NCBI GenBank assembly: GCA_964438705.1
Contig: CAYTKQ010000003.1
Location: 160,920-224,919 of the forward strand
Direction: 5' to 3'
DNA length: 64,000 nt
Source: Christensenella sp964438705
GTDB lineage: Bacteria > Bacillota > Clostridia > Christensenellales > Christensenellaceae
In this document: positions 8,449 to 16,867 of the stretch, in pieces
Numbering within the stretch: position 1 is the first letter of the stretch
Layout: every line of letters begins with the position of its first letter
Made by a program: the position numbers and the translations under genes
The notes under the pieces: model-generated
Databases searched by the model: none
The model's input: the letters and a program-made list of their open reading frames with translations, nothing else
What the model was told of the DNA's origin: nothing

Positions 8449-10450
8449 ACTGGCGTTTCGAAATGTCCGCAAAAGCTTCAGTGATTACACGGTTTACTTC
8501 ATTACGCTGATGTTCGCGGTCATGTTTTTTTATGCGTTTAATTCACTTGAGGCGCAGCAGGCGGTGCTGGACCTCAATGAAAACAAAGCAAGTGCAGCGC
8601 AGATGATGCTGCAAAGCATCAATGTGTTCTCGACTTTTGTGGCGATCACGCTGGCGATCCTAATTCTTTACGCAAATAACTTTCTCATCAAGCGCAGAAA
8701 CAAGGAACTGGGAATATATCTCATCCTTGGCATGGGTAAGGGGCGCGTTGCGTCGATCTTTATGGTGGAGACGCTGTTTGTGGGCGTGTTGGCACTTGCG
8801 GTCGGCCTTGTGGCGGGCATCTTATTTTCGCAGGGCATGTCGCTTATAACCGCAAAAATGTTTGAAGCGGAGCTGAAAGAATATGTGTTCGTGTTTTCCT
8901 CGAAGGCCGCGATACAATCCATTATCTATTTTGGCGTGGTGTTTCTTTGCGTGATGGTATTCAATGCGGTGCGTGTTTCCAAACAGAAGGTGATCCGTCT
9001 GCTTCGCTCCGATGCGGAAAATGAAAAGGTAATCAGTAAAAAGACGGGCGTTTCCATCGCGTTTACCGTCGTTGGGATCATCTTGATCGTCGTGGCATAT
9101 TATCTGATCATCAGGGGCATGCTGATCATGTATCTGCCGATCGTCATGCTGGTCGGGATTCCCGGAACATTCCTACTGTTTGCGGGGCTTTCGGGGTTTG
9201 CCTACAAAATTGCTTCCCACAACAAAAAAAGATATTTTAGGGGGCTCAATATTTTTGTGACGCGCCAGCTGACAAGCAAAATCAACTCGACGCATACATC
9301 GATGGCGCTTGTGTGCATCATGCTGTTTGTAACGCTTGTGACGCTTGGAACAAGCTCGGGTGTATCTGCTGCGGTCAACAAGGAGGCGGAACGTGCGATC
9401 AGGTTTGATGCGGAATACTATATGAAGCCTGATGAGGTCAAAAGCGCGGGCGGCGGCGTTGCGGCGCTTGAAGCATACGGGATCCCGGTCGATCAATTTT
9501 ATAAAGAGACAGCGGAATATGCGCGCTATGACAGCGATGTGGATATGCTGGCGGATTTCGCGGAATATCTCGATGTTGCACAGGCAAATGAAATGTCGGA
9601 CACGATGGATATCAAAGCATTTGCGGGAGCGGTTTCGGTATCGGAGTTCAACAGCTTTCTGCGCTTGATTGGTGAGGAGGAGATCAAAATTGGTGCAAAT
9701 GAGCTTGGTGCGGTGACCTATAACGAAAAGATGGCGGATAGCATGGAGGATTTTTCCAAAGATGGGATCAAAATTCATTCCAACGGAAAAGAATATACGC
9801 TTAGTCCTGAGCGTATACGTATTGCAAACATGAGGATCATGGGAAATGCTGCCATTGCGCCGATGACTTTTATCTACCCTGATGCGGACGTCGCGGGATT
9901 TAAACTAAGAGATGTGATGGTGGATGGCATTTATATTGATGGAGTGCCCAAACAAGAAACGGATCAAGCAATACAGGCCTTGCAAGATCAATTGCGGCAA
10001 ACAAATCAGGAGCGCCCATTCAGTGATTTCACGACAGCACTCACCTCGCAGGATTCCATCATCGGTTTGCGCGTGACGATCTCGTTCGTGGGAATTTACC
10101 TTGGGATCACCTTCCTTGTGACAGCGGCGGTGATCCTCGCCTTGCAGCAGCTGTCGGCGGCGAACGACAACAAAAAACGGTACGCGACGCTTAGGAAGCT
10201 GGGTACGGAGGAGAAGATGATCAATGCGTCGCTTTTCAAGCAAATCGCGGTCTATTTCCTCATACCGCTTGCCGTCGCAGCCATACACGCCATATTTGGC
10301 ATCAGGGGAATGATGAGCCTGATTGATATGATGTGGTATGAGGACGTTTATGCAGATGTGTTTGCAGGGCTGGGGATCATTGCGGTAATATACGGAATAT
10401 ATTTTACGGTGACCTATTTCAGCAGTAAAAAGATCATACGGGAAAAGTAG
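8438..10450 (+). CDS. bceB: Bce-type ABC transporter, permease subunit
   Basis: 670-residue FtsX-type permease. Hydrophobic segments fit the ten-helix BceB plan: one near residues 15-30, a cluster between about 65 and 290, then a soluble extracellular domain (about 310-530, the expected drug-recognition part) and three C-terminal helices. ATG 8438 follows GGGAGGTGA and overlaps bceA. The large external domain and the neighbouring BceRS identify a peptide-antibiotic sensing and resistance pump; the exact antibiotic cannot be read from sequence. Confidence 0.9.
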   Translation: MLCKLAFRNVRKSFSDYTVYFITLMFAVMFFYAFNSLEAQQAVLDLNENKASAAQMMLQSINVFSTFVAITLAILILYANNFLIKRRNKELGIYLILGMGKGRVASIFMVETLFVGVLALAVGLVAGILFSQGMSLITAKMFEAELKEYVFVFSSKAAIQSIIYFGVVFLCVMVFNAVRVSKQKVIRLLRSDAENEKVISKKTGVSIAFTVVGIILIVVAYYLIIRGMLIMYLPIVMLVGIPGTFLLFAGLSGFAYKIASHNKKRYFRGLNIFVTRQLTSKINSTHTSMALVCIMLFVTLVTLGTSSGVSAAVNKEAERAIRFDAEYYMKPDEVKSAGGGVAALEAYGIPVDQFYKETAEYARYDSDVDMLADFAEYLDVAQANEMSDTMDIKAFAGAVSVSEFNSFLRLIGEEEIKIGANELGAVTYNEKMADSMEDFSKDGIKIHSNGKEYTLSPERIRIANMRIMGNAAIAPMTFIYPDADVAGFKLRDVMVDGIYIDGVPKQETDQAIQALQDQLRQTNQERPFSDFTTALTSQDSIIGLRVTISFVGIYLGITFLVTAAVILALQQLSAANDNKKRYATLRKLGTEEKMINASLFKQIAVYFLIPLAVAAIHAIFGIRGMMSLIDMMWYEDVYADVFAGLGIIAVIYGIYFTVTYFSSKKIIREK

Positions 10451-10496
10451 AGGCATACGTTTTTTTGATACAAGCCGGATACATCGCACTGATATC

Positions 10497-10551
10497 GTAA
10501 GAATATCGTAAGGATTTTACGTGTTTTGTTGTAAGAAATAGTGCTTATAAT
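10497..10551 (+). promoter_or_regulatory. Promoter of the small peptide gene with the same GTAAG box
   Basis: GTAAG at 10497-10501 and 10508-10512 form a direct repeat with 11-bp period, as in front of bceA. TATAAT is at 10546-10551, 33 nt after the repeat (32 nt at bceA). The -35 region is poor. Shared repeat and shared spacing argue for one activator, most likely BceR. Confidence 0.65.
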
Positions 10552-10586
10552 AACAGTATAAACAATGAGGAAAAGGAGTGATTGTA

Positions 10587-10700
10587 ATGAAAAAGGTATT
10601 GTATGCGGCGATGGTTTGTGTGAGTGCGTTCTTCTTGGTGAATGCAGGCGTGAGTGAAACACAGGCGCTTGAAATCATTCCTGATTTCAAGAAAATATGA
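10587..10700 (+). CDS. Small secreted peptide precursor, 37 residues
   Basis: ATG 10587 follows AAGGAG (10573-10578) with 8-nt spacing, one of the best ribosome sites in the window. The product starts MKK, has a hydrophobic core (VLYAAMVCVSAFFLVNAGV), then the polar tail SETQALEIIPDFKKI, so it looks like a signal peptide plus a short mature segment, in the style of exported signalling peptides (Phr/NprX type) or of small products linked to Bce modules such as YxeA. A strong terminator follows, so it is a monocistronic unit. Its promoter shares a box with bceAB. No family was recognised; function is unknown. Confidence 0.72.
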   Translation: MKKVLYAAMVCVSAFFLVNAGVSETQALEIIPDFKKI

Positions 10701-10761
10701 GCGGCATCTTCTGCGCAGTCGGCAAAGCGGCATGACGTGGCAGGGTGCATCACAAAGTTGG

Positions 10762-10787
10762 AAAAGCGGCATTCTGCCGCTTTTTTT
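10762..10787 (+). terminator. Terminator of the small peptide gene
   Basis: Stem AAAGCGGCA / TGCCGCTTT with a 3-nt loop and a T7 tail. Confidence 0.92.
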
Positions 10788-10800
10788 GCGAAATTAAATG

Positions 10801-10829
10801 TTACAAATCCATAACAGGTATGTTATAAT
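10801..10829 (+). promoter_or_regulatory. Sigma-A promoter of the second two-component system
   Basis: TTACAA (10801-10806), 17-nt spacer, TATAAT (10824-10829), 29 nt before the response-regulator start. Confidence 0.8.
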
Positions 10830-10858
10830 GAAATTAGTCTTAAAAAGGAGCGGTCATT

Positions 10859-11545
10859 ATGGCAAAAAATATTTTGATTGTGGACGACGAACCTACGCTG
10901 GTCAAGGGCCTGCGGTTTAATTTGGAGCAGCAGGAGGGCTATTCGATCGACGTTGCGTACGACGGGGAAGAGGCGCTCAATGTGTTTGATCCGGACAAAC
11001 ATGATCTGATTCTTTTAGACCTGATGCTGCCCAAAATGGATGGTATGGAGGTATGCCAGAAAATTCGCAGTGTATCGGAAGTGCCGATCATAATGCTGAC
11101 CGCAAAGGGCGAGGATATGGATAAAATCATGGGGCTTGAATTTGGAGCGGATGATTATATGACCAAACCTTTCAACATGCTGGAGCTGAAGGCGCGTATC
11201 AAAACGATTCTGCGCAGGACCAGTTCACAGAAGCCTGCGGCGGATACGCAGACAATTCAAGTCAAGGACATGAAGGTGAATTTGATCAACCGGAGTGTTG
11301 AAATTAAGGGCGAGGACATCAACCTAACGGCAAAGGAATTTGATTTGCTGAACCTCTTTATTACCAACAAGGGAAAGGTGTTTGACAGAAATACGCTTTT
11401 GGAGTTGGTATGGAAGCATCAGGGCGATCTTCGCACGGTGGATGTGCACATTCGCAGATTGCGCGAAAAAATTGAGCAAAATCCGGCAAAGCCGGAATAT
11501 ATCCTCACCAAATGGGGAGTAGGATATTACTTTACGAATAAGTAA
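10859..11545 (+). CDS. Response regulator, OmpR/PhoP-WalR type
   Basis: 228 residues: receiver with DDE near the N-terminus, phospho-acceptor Asp54 (LILLDLMLPKMDGMEV), Lys in MTKPF, then a winged-helix domain ending LTKWGVGYYF. AAAGGAG at 10844-10850 supports ATG 10859. The partner kinase lies 176 nt downstream beyond a terminator, so stoichiometry may be set by read-through. The following lipoproteins suggest a cell-envelope role, analogous to MtrAB-LpqB of actinobacteria (inference). Confidence 0.92.
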   Translation: MAKNILIVDDEPTLVKGLRFNLEQQEGYSIDVAYDGEEALNVFDPDKHDLILLDLMLPKMDGMEVCQKIRSVSEVPIIMLTAKGEDMDKIMGLEFGADDYMTKPFNMLELKARIKTILRRTSSQKPAADTQTIQVKDMKVNLINRSVEIKGEDINLTAKEFDLLNLFITNKGKVFDRNTLLELVWKHQGDLRTVDVHIRRLREKIEQNPAKPEYILTKWGVGYYFTNK

Positions 11546-11564
11546 TTATAGCTGTATCATTCAG

Positions 11565-11602
11565 AAGCGGGGTTGCCTTCACATAGGAGCTCTGCTTTTT
11601 TT
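11565..11602 (+). terminator. Terminator between regulator and kinase genes
   Basis: Stem AAGCGGGG / CTCTGCTT (two G-U pairs) followed by T7. Kinase transcription then depends on read-through or on a weak promoter with TAAAAT at 11653-11658. Confidence 0.7.
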
Positions 11603-11721
11603 ATGATATCCACTTTTTTCCGTGAAACAATGCAAACGGCCATGAAATATGCTAAAATAAAGTGAAAAGCTTTGGTGCAGACGTCTGAAAAGCGGGCGGA
11701 GATAAATTTTGATGTGATGAG

Positions 11722-13179
11722 GTGGCAGAGATCACGTTACGGACGAATAGACTGCTGTATTCGATACGGTGGCAATTTGCTTTGATATATTTGATATTGG
11801 TTGCGATCGTATTTGGGCTCGTATCTGTTGCTGTGTCTTCGCTTGTGGGTCAATATTTGGTGGATCAACGTGTAAAATCCCTTGCAAAGTCGGCGAACAG
11901 CATTGCGGTACAGGTTGCACCCTATCTTTCCGATTATGACGCAAACACGATGTATGAGATCGCCGTGAAGGGCAGCAATGATTCCGGCGGGCGTTTTTTG
12001 GTGCTCAACAGCTCCGGTATCGTTGAGACGGACAGCTTTTCCGCCCTAAACGGCGTGCGGCTTTCCGCGCGCGAGGTGGACGATATTCTATACGGCAAAA
12101 ATTCTTCGGCAAACGGATTTCACATCATCGACAGTGCCGAGGGAGATTTTTGGGCGGCATATTGCACAGCCGCCGTCATTCAAAATGGGCAGATCATTGG
12201 CGCGGTCCTGTATTCCTCAAGCATACAGGACGTCGTCTCCGCCACGGACATGCTGCAGTCGAGGACCCTGTGGATTTTTGTGCTGGCGTGCGGAATTATT
12301 ATTGTGACCAGCCTCTATATGACAAACCTGATTACAAAGCCGATCAAAAAGCTGACGGATGTGGCGATCAAAATATCCAATGGCGATCTTTCGCAGCGCG
12401 CAAACATCAAGGGCCGAAGCGAAATCGCGGAGATGGCGCAGACCTTCGATATGATGTGCGGAAAGCTGCAAAACATCGACGAGCAGAAAAGTGAATTTGT
12501 TTCCGATGCTTCGCATGAGCTAAAAACACCGCTGGCGTCTATGAAAATACTGGTGGAATCGATGCTCTATCAGGATAGCGTTCCAGAAGAGGTATATAAG
12601 GAGTTCCTTGGCGACATCAATAAGGAAATAGACCGGATGAACCGCCTGATCACCGACCTGCTGCTGCTTTCAAAGATGGACAGCGATATTGTGATGATCA
12701 ATGTGGAGCGGGTGCACATTTCCGCGATCATTAATAAATGCATCTCAGCGCTTGAACCGATCGCGCGGGAGCGGGATATCAGATTGAAGGCTGATTTGAC
12801 GGATGATTATGAGATCGAGTGCGATCCGCTGAAAATCAGGCAGGCCCTCAATAATCTGATCGAAAACGCCATCAAATACACCGGTGACGGGGGACGCGTT
12901 GCGGTCACGACAAAACGCCATGGCGCTGAGGGCGCGGTTCGGATCGAGGACAACGGCGTTGGGATGAGTGAAGAGCACCTGGAGCATATTTTTGAACGTT
13001 TCTACAGGGTGGACAAGGCGCGTTCACGCGAAACGGGCGGGACCGGCCTTGGCTTGCACATTGTGCGGCGGATTGCGCTGATGCACGGCGGACGTGTGGA
13101 TGTGGAGAGCAAGGAGAAGGCTGGGTCGGTATTTACGCTTGTGCTCCCGCTGATACAAAATACGGAGGAAAGCCCATGA
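11722..13179 (+). CDS. Sensor histidine kinase with HAMP domain
   Basis: 485 residues: helix 1 (about 17-42), an extracellular sensor of about 140 residues, helix 2 (about 180-203), HAMP, HisKA with His265 in SDASHELKTPLASMK, then N (NLIENAIKYTG), G1 (DNGVGMSEEH) and G2 (GTGLGLHIVRRIA) boxes. It is a complete PhoR/WalK/MtrB-type kinase. GTG 11722 is taken as start although the nearby GATGAGG is too close for a good ribosome site, so the N-terminus is not certain. It overlaps the lipoprotein gene by 4 nt (ATGA). Confidence 0.9.
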   Translation: MAEITLRTNRLLYSIRWQFALIYLILVAIVFGLVSVAVSSLVGQYLVDQRVKSLAKSANSIAVQVAPYLSDYDANTMYEIAVKGSNDSGGRFLVLNSSGIVETDSFSALNGVRLSAREVDDILYGKNSSANGFHIIDSAEGDFWAAYCTAAVIQNGQIIGAVLYSSSIQDVVSATDMLQSRTLWIFVLACGIIIVTSLYMTNLITKPIKKLTDVAIKISNGDLSQRANIKGRSEIAEMAQTFDMMCGKLQNIDEQKSEFVSDASHELKTPLASMKILVESMLYQDSVPEEVYKEFLGDINKEIDRMNRLITDLLLLSKMDSDIVMINVERVHISAIINKCISALEPIARERDIRLKADLTDDYEIECDPLKIRQALNNLIENAIKYTGDGGRVAVTTKRHGAEGAVRIEDNGVGMSEEHLEHIFERFYRVDKARSRETGGTGLGLHIVRRIALMHGGRVDVESKEKAGSVFTLVLPLIQNTEESP

Positions 13180-14147
13180 TGAATCTAAAAAAGCTGATAT
13201 GCATACTTTTATGTCTGGCGTTTGGCTTTGGAATAACGGCATGTTCGCTCGAGGAGCAGAAACCAACGGCAAGTGCGACCGAGGATGCTTCCATTCAGAT
13301 CAATCCTCTGCCGGAGTCGGTCAGCAAAGACAAGAGCACGGCTCGCCTGTACTTTGGATACATGCAGGAACCGCTACTGGTGGGGGAAACACGCGTGTTC
13401 TCCGTTCCCATCAATGAGAACGCAAATGCCGCGATCATCAAGGAGCTGATCAAAGGACCGTCCACGACCCGCGTGGATTTTATTCCGCTAATCAACGAGA
13501 ATACGAAGGTGGTGAGCGTGCGTTCTGAAGGCACATACCTTTTTGTGACGCTGAGCAAGGAGTTTTTGCAGATGCCGGAAGATCAGTTGGCTGTGGCGAA
13601 TGACGCATATGAAACGACGCGCAGGATGCTTGCGGTTTACTCGATCGTCAACGCATTGATCGAGCAGGGGGATTTTTCACGTGTGCAGATATTGATCGAC
13701 GATGAGGGAACGGGGAATGGACGTCCGCTGACGCTCGCTGAGGCGGGCATGGATGGGCAGGGCACCACAGACGCGCTGGAGCGGAACGGAGCGCTCAACC
13801 TAAATGGCCCGAACACATTGCGCGAAATCATGCGGTGCATTGAAAACAAGTCGTGGGACACTTTGTATAAATACATTTCCTTTAAGAATCTCTATGGGGA
13901 AGATAAGCCCTCGGCAGAGGATTTTAAAAGCGAGATCACAGCCGCGAAGCTGGTGGTTGCGGATTACACGGTGGGGGATGAAATCCCCGCAGCAGACGGG
14001 ATATCTGAGGTTGTGATGGCAAGTTATACGCTCAAGCTGCGGGATGGTGACGCGAAAACGCTGACCAATATTCCGGTTAGGCTGATATTGGAAAATGATG
14101 TGTGGAAAATGACATATACGACTTTTAAGAAAAACTTTTTGAGTTAG
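13176..14147 (+). CDS. GerMN-domain lipoprotein (LpqB-like)
   Basis: Signal peptide with lipobox GITAC, Cys23 being the lipidated residue, so the protein sits on the outer face of the membrane. A GerMN domain (about residues 50-190) begins with ARLYFGYMQEPLLV and is followed by a C-terminal domain of about 110 residues. It is translationally coupled to the kinase gene. In actinobacteria the GerMN lipoprotein LpqB modulates the MtrB kinase; a similar accessory role here is an inference from gene order. GGAGG lies 7 nt before ATG 13176. Confidence 0.85.
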   Translation: MMNLKKLICILLCLAFGFGITACSLEEQKPTASATEDASIQINPLPESVSKDKSTARLYFGYMQEPLLVGETRVFSVPINENANAAIIKELIKGPSTTRVDFIPLINENTKVVSVRSEGTYLFVTLSKEFLQMPEDQLAVANDAYETTRRMLAVYSIVNALIEQGDFSRVQILIDDEGTGNGRPLTLAEAGMDGQGTTDALERNGALNLNGPNTLREIMRCIENKSWDTLYKYISFKNLYGEDKPSAEDFKSEITAAKLVVADYTVGDEIPAADGISEVVMASYTLKLRDGDAKTLTNIPVRLILENDVWKMTYTTFKKNFLS

Positions 14148-14156
14148 GGGCGCGAA

Positions 14157-15590
14157 ATGAAACGGTTGATCGCGCTTCTGTGCGTGGGGATGCTGGTGCT
14201 TGCCGGCTGCTCCGTTGTGCAGGAGGATAAGAAACAACAGAATACCAAACCGACAGGAACAGTGGTCATGCAGAATGTGAATCTGACCCCGGAGATCGTT
14301 ATCAACCCTGCCTTGTATTTTTTTGACAAATCAAAATCCGAGCTTGCTGCGGAGACAAGGAAGATTTCGGTCGGGCAGAACGAACGCGCCGAAAAAAAGA
14401 TTGTCGAAGCGATGATCGCTGGGCCATCGTCAGAAAATTTACAGCCGGTCGCGCAGGGATTTTCTTATGAGGGCATCGAAATATTGCCTGATGTGATCAA
14501 TGTTTTTCTGGGGGCGGGCACTGAAAAGGCAGAGAATGAAATTTGGTTGATGAAGGTCGCGCTTACGGCGACGCTGATCGATTTTTCAGCGGTTTCTTAT
14601 GTGAATGTTTTTGTAAACGGAGTACAGACGGGCTATAACGGGTATCCAAGCGGCGCACAGCAAAAGCCCAAGGGAACGCTGCGTGAAGAAGAGACGAAGT
14701 TTAAAAACGCGGAGACAGAGAAACCATCCCTTGATGTGATCCTGTATTTTCTTGATCAGACCGAGCACTTTTTGGTGCCGGAGGCACGGGGCATCCAGTT
14801 TGAATCAAATGTGCCGGAGGAGATGATCGGCGCCGTTGTGCGCGGCATGATCCGGGGGCCGGAAAATACCTATCAGCATATGCCGGTGATCGACAAATCA
14901 ACCGCAGAACTGTTGGGGACGCAAATTGTGATAAATGAAAGCAGACAGCGTATCGTTCGGCTCGATTTCAAAAAGGCCCCGGTGGCTGTGACCAGACAGT
15001 TCAGCGACGGAGAAAAGATTGCGGCGCTTGCGCTTGCAAAAACGATTATTGGGTTTATGCCCGCCATAAACGGCGTTGAGATTTACGTAAACGGACAAAT
15101 GCAGGCGGAGCCTGTCATTTATACGCAAGCGATGAGCGATGATCTGCTGGGAAATGGGATCAAGCTTTATTTTCCAAATTCGACCTACACGCTTTTGAAC
15201 GGTGTGGAGCGCATGGTCGATCAGGAAACGGCGGGATACCCGAGCGAGATTTTGTCGGAGCTGATGAAAGGGCCTGCGATGATTGACGATAAGGATGTGA
15301 GCCCTGCTTTTATATCGGGAATATCCATGGACGATGTGAACGACGTTTACCTTGCGGGGAGCGTGGCAGTCGTTGATTTTAAAAGCGAAATCATGGTGAA
15401 GTTGAAGGAGATCGATCAAAAGGACGAATCGATGATGGTTTATTCCATTGTGAATACGCTTACCAATATAGCGAACGTAAAACGCGTACAGTTTTTGGTG
15501 GATGGAGTGCGCGTAGATAGCCTGGGTGGGGGGATCATCAATGTGATCGATCCGCTGCTCAAGAACCCGGGGATTCTTAAAAATGAATAA
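14157..15590 (+). CDS. Lipoprotein with three GerMN domains
   Basis: Lipobox LAGC with Cys18. The 477 residues hold three GerMN-like units, about 45-160, 195-320 and 335-475, each starting with a strand such as ALYFF, VILYFL or KLYFP and containing a helix ending in a M(I/K)xGP motif. The last ends DPLLKNPGI, the usual GerMN closing signature. Starts 9 nt after the previous lipoprotein gene. The triple repeat suggests a scaffold that binds wall or spore-coat-like polymers, but no ligand is known for these domains. Confidence 0.83.
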   Translation: MKRLIALLCVGMLVLAGCSVVQEDKKQQNTKPTGTVVMQNVNLTPEIVINPALYFFDKSKSELAAETRKISVGQNERAEKKIVEAMIAGPSSENLQPVAQGFSYEGIEILPDVINVFLGAGTEKAENEIWLMKVALTATLIDFSAVSYVNVFVNGVQTGYNGYPSGAQQKPKGTLREEETKFKNAETEKPSLDVILYFLDQTEHFLVPEARGIQFESNVPEEMIGAVVRGMIRGPENTYQHMPVIDKSTAELLGTQIVINESRQRIVRLDFKKAPVAVTRQFSDGEKIAALALAKTIIGFMPAINGVEIYVNGQMQAEPVIYTQAMSDDLLGNGIKLYFPNSTYTLLNGVERMVDQETAGYPSEILSELMKGPAMIDDKDVSPAFISGISMDDVNDVYLAGSVAVVDFKSEIMVKLKEIDQKDESMMVYSIVNTLTNIANVKRVQFLVDGVRVDSLGGGIINVIDPLLKNPGILKNE

Positions 15591-15623
15591 AATTTGAAAT
15601 TTTGGCATAAAGGAGAAAGAACA

Positions 15624-16136
15624 ATGAATGTGAAGACAAGAAGACTGACGACGACAGCTGTGACGACGGCGCTTGTCTATGTGGTGACGATGCTTCTCAT
15701 AATCCAGGTTCCCGCCATCAAAGGCGCATACTTCAATCTTGGTGATGTGGTGATCTACTGCGCGGCATATATTTTAGGCGGCCCCTATGGCGCGATTGCC
15801 GCAGCGCTTGGAAGCGGGCTGGCGGATTTAACGCTCGGCTCGATGATCTATATTCCCGCAACGATCGTCATCAAGGCTGCCATGGCGCTTATCGTTGGCG
15901 GTTTCACAAGGAAGGACGGAACGCTGAAAAATTATGTTTTTGGATGCGTCATTGCCGCGCTCACAATGGCCTTCTCATACTTTGGCTATGAGACGATGCT
16001 CGTGGGGATCGGAGGATCGCTTTTGACGCTCGTGCCCAATCTGATTCAAGCAGGGTGCGGAGCGGGGCTTGCGATCATTCTCTATCATCCGATGTTTATG
16101 ATGCGCAACAAGCTCAATTTGAGGGTGGCGCTGTGA
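15624..16136 (+). CDS. ECF transporter S component
   Basis: 170-residue hydrophobic protein with about five to six helices, resembling the substrate-binding S component of energy-coupling-factor vitamin importers (DUF1393/HmpT-like). The early Ala/Thr-rich region TTTAVTTALVYVVTML resembles the start of other S components. AAGGAGA precedes ATG 15624. No ECF ATPase or T gene is nearby, so it should use a shared ECF module. The substrate is not readable, and I see no riboswitch in the 33 nt before it. Confidence 0.78.
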   Translation: MNVKTRRLTTTAVTTALVYVVTMLLIIQVPAIKGAYFNLGDVVIYCAAYILGGPYGAIAAALGSGLADLTLGSMIYIPATIVIKAAMALIVGGFTRKDGTLKNYVFGCVIAALTMAFSYFGYETMLVGIGGSLLTLVPNLIQAGCGAGLAIILYHPMFMMRNKLNLRVAL

Positions 16137-16849
16137 AGCTCACGGTTTTGGGAAAATATGGGCCTTATCCGACCCCAAAAGGAGGAACCACCTCTTATTT
16201 GCTGGAATGCGGCGGAAAACGGATATTGATCGACGCCGGCAGCGGAAGCCTTGCGCGCGTGCAGGAGTTTTGCGCGCTTGATGATCTTGATATGATCATT
16301 CTGACCCACCTGCATTCGGATCATTGCGGAGAAATGTTCATTTTGCGATATGCGCTGCGCGATCAGTCCGTTCCGGTGCTGCTGCCCAAAACGCCGGAAA
16401 AGGAGTATGGCATGCTGCACGCCTGCCCATGCTTTGACACGATGGAGCTTTCGGAAAACCTAAGGCTTCAAATCCCCGAAACCGACGTGGAAATCAGTTT
16501 TTGCAAAACGATCCATCCGGTGGAATGTTACGCGGTCAAAATCAAGGAACGGGCAAAGCGCTTTGTGTTTTCGGGCGACGCGTGCTACAGTGAGGCGCTG
16601 AGCGCGTTTTGTACAGATGCGGATATGTTTTTATGCGACAGTGGTTTTTTATCCTCGCAGGAAGATACGGGCGTGCTTCCGCATATGTATGTAACGCAGG
16701 CAGCGCAAACTGCAAAGAAGGCAGGGGTAAAGCGCCTGCTGCTTACGCACATCAATCCCGTTTATGATGAAGAAGAGATCCGGCGGGAAGCAGAGGCGAT
16801 TTTTGAACATGTACAAGTCGTAAACGAGATGGAACAATATATGATTTAA
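16133..16849 (+). CDS. Metallo-beta-lactamase fold hydrolase
   Basis: 238 residues with the metal motif THLHSDH (His59, His61, Asp63, His64), a later GDACYS and LLLTHINP supplying further ligands. The layout resembles RNase Z-like or phosphodiesterase-type members rather than beta-lactamases. GTG 16133 overlaps the preceding stop (GTGA), after GAGGGTGG, so the two genes are coupled. Substrate unknown. Confidence 0.85.
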   Translation: MKLTVLGKYGPYPTPKGGTTSYLLECGGKRILIDAGSGSLARVQEFCALDDLDMIILTHLHSDHCGEMFILRYALRDQSVPVLLPKTPEKEYGMLHACPCFDTMELSENLRLQIPETDVEISFCKTIHPVECYAVKIKERAKRFVFSGDACYSEALSAFCTDADMFLCDSGFLSSQEDTGVLPHMYVTQAAQTAKKAGVKRLLLTHINPVYDEEEIRREAEAIFEHVQVVNEMEQYMI

Positions 16850-16867
16850 AAAGGCTTGGGGGTAGGG

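Noticed and set aside
15591..15623. Riboswitch in front of the ECF S component
   Set aside because: Only 33 nt separate it from the previous stop, too short for any known vitamin riboswitch.
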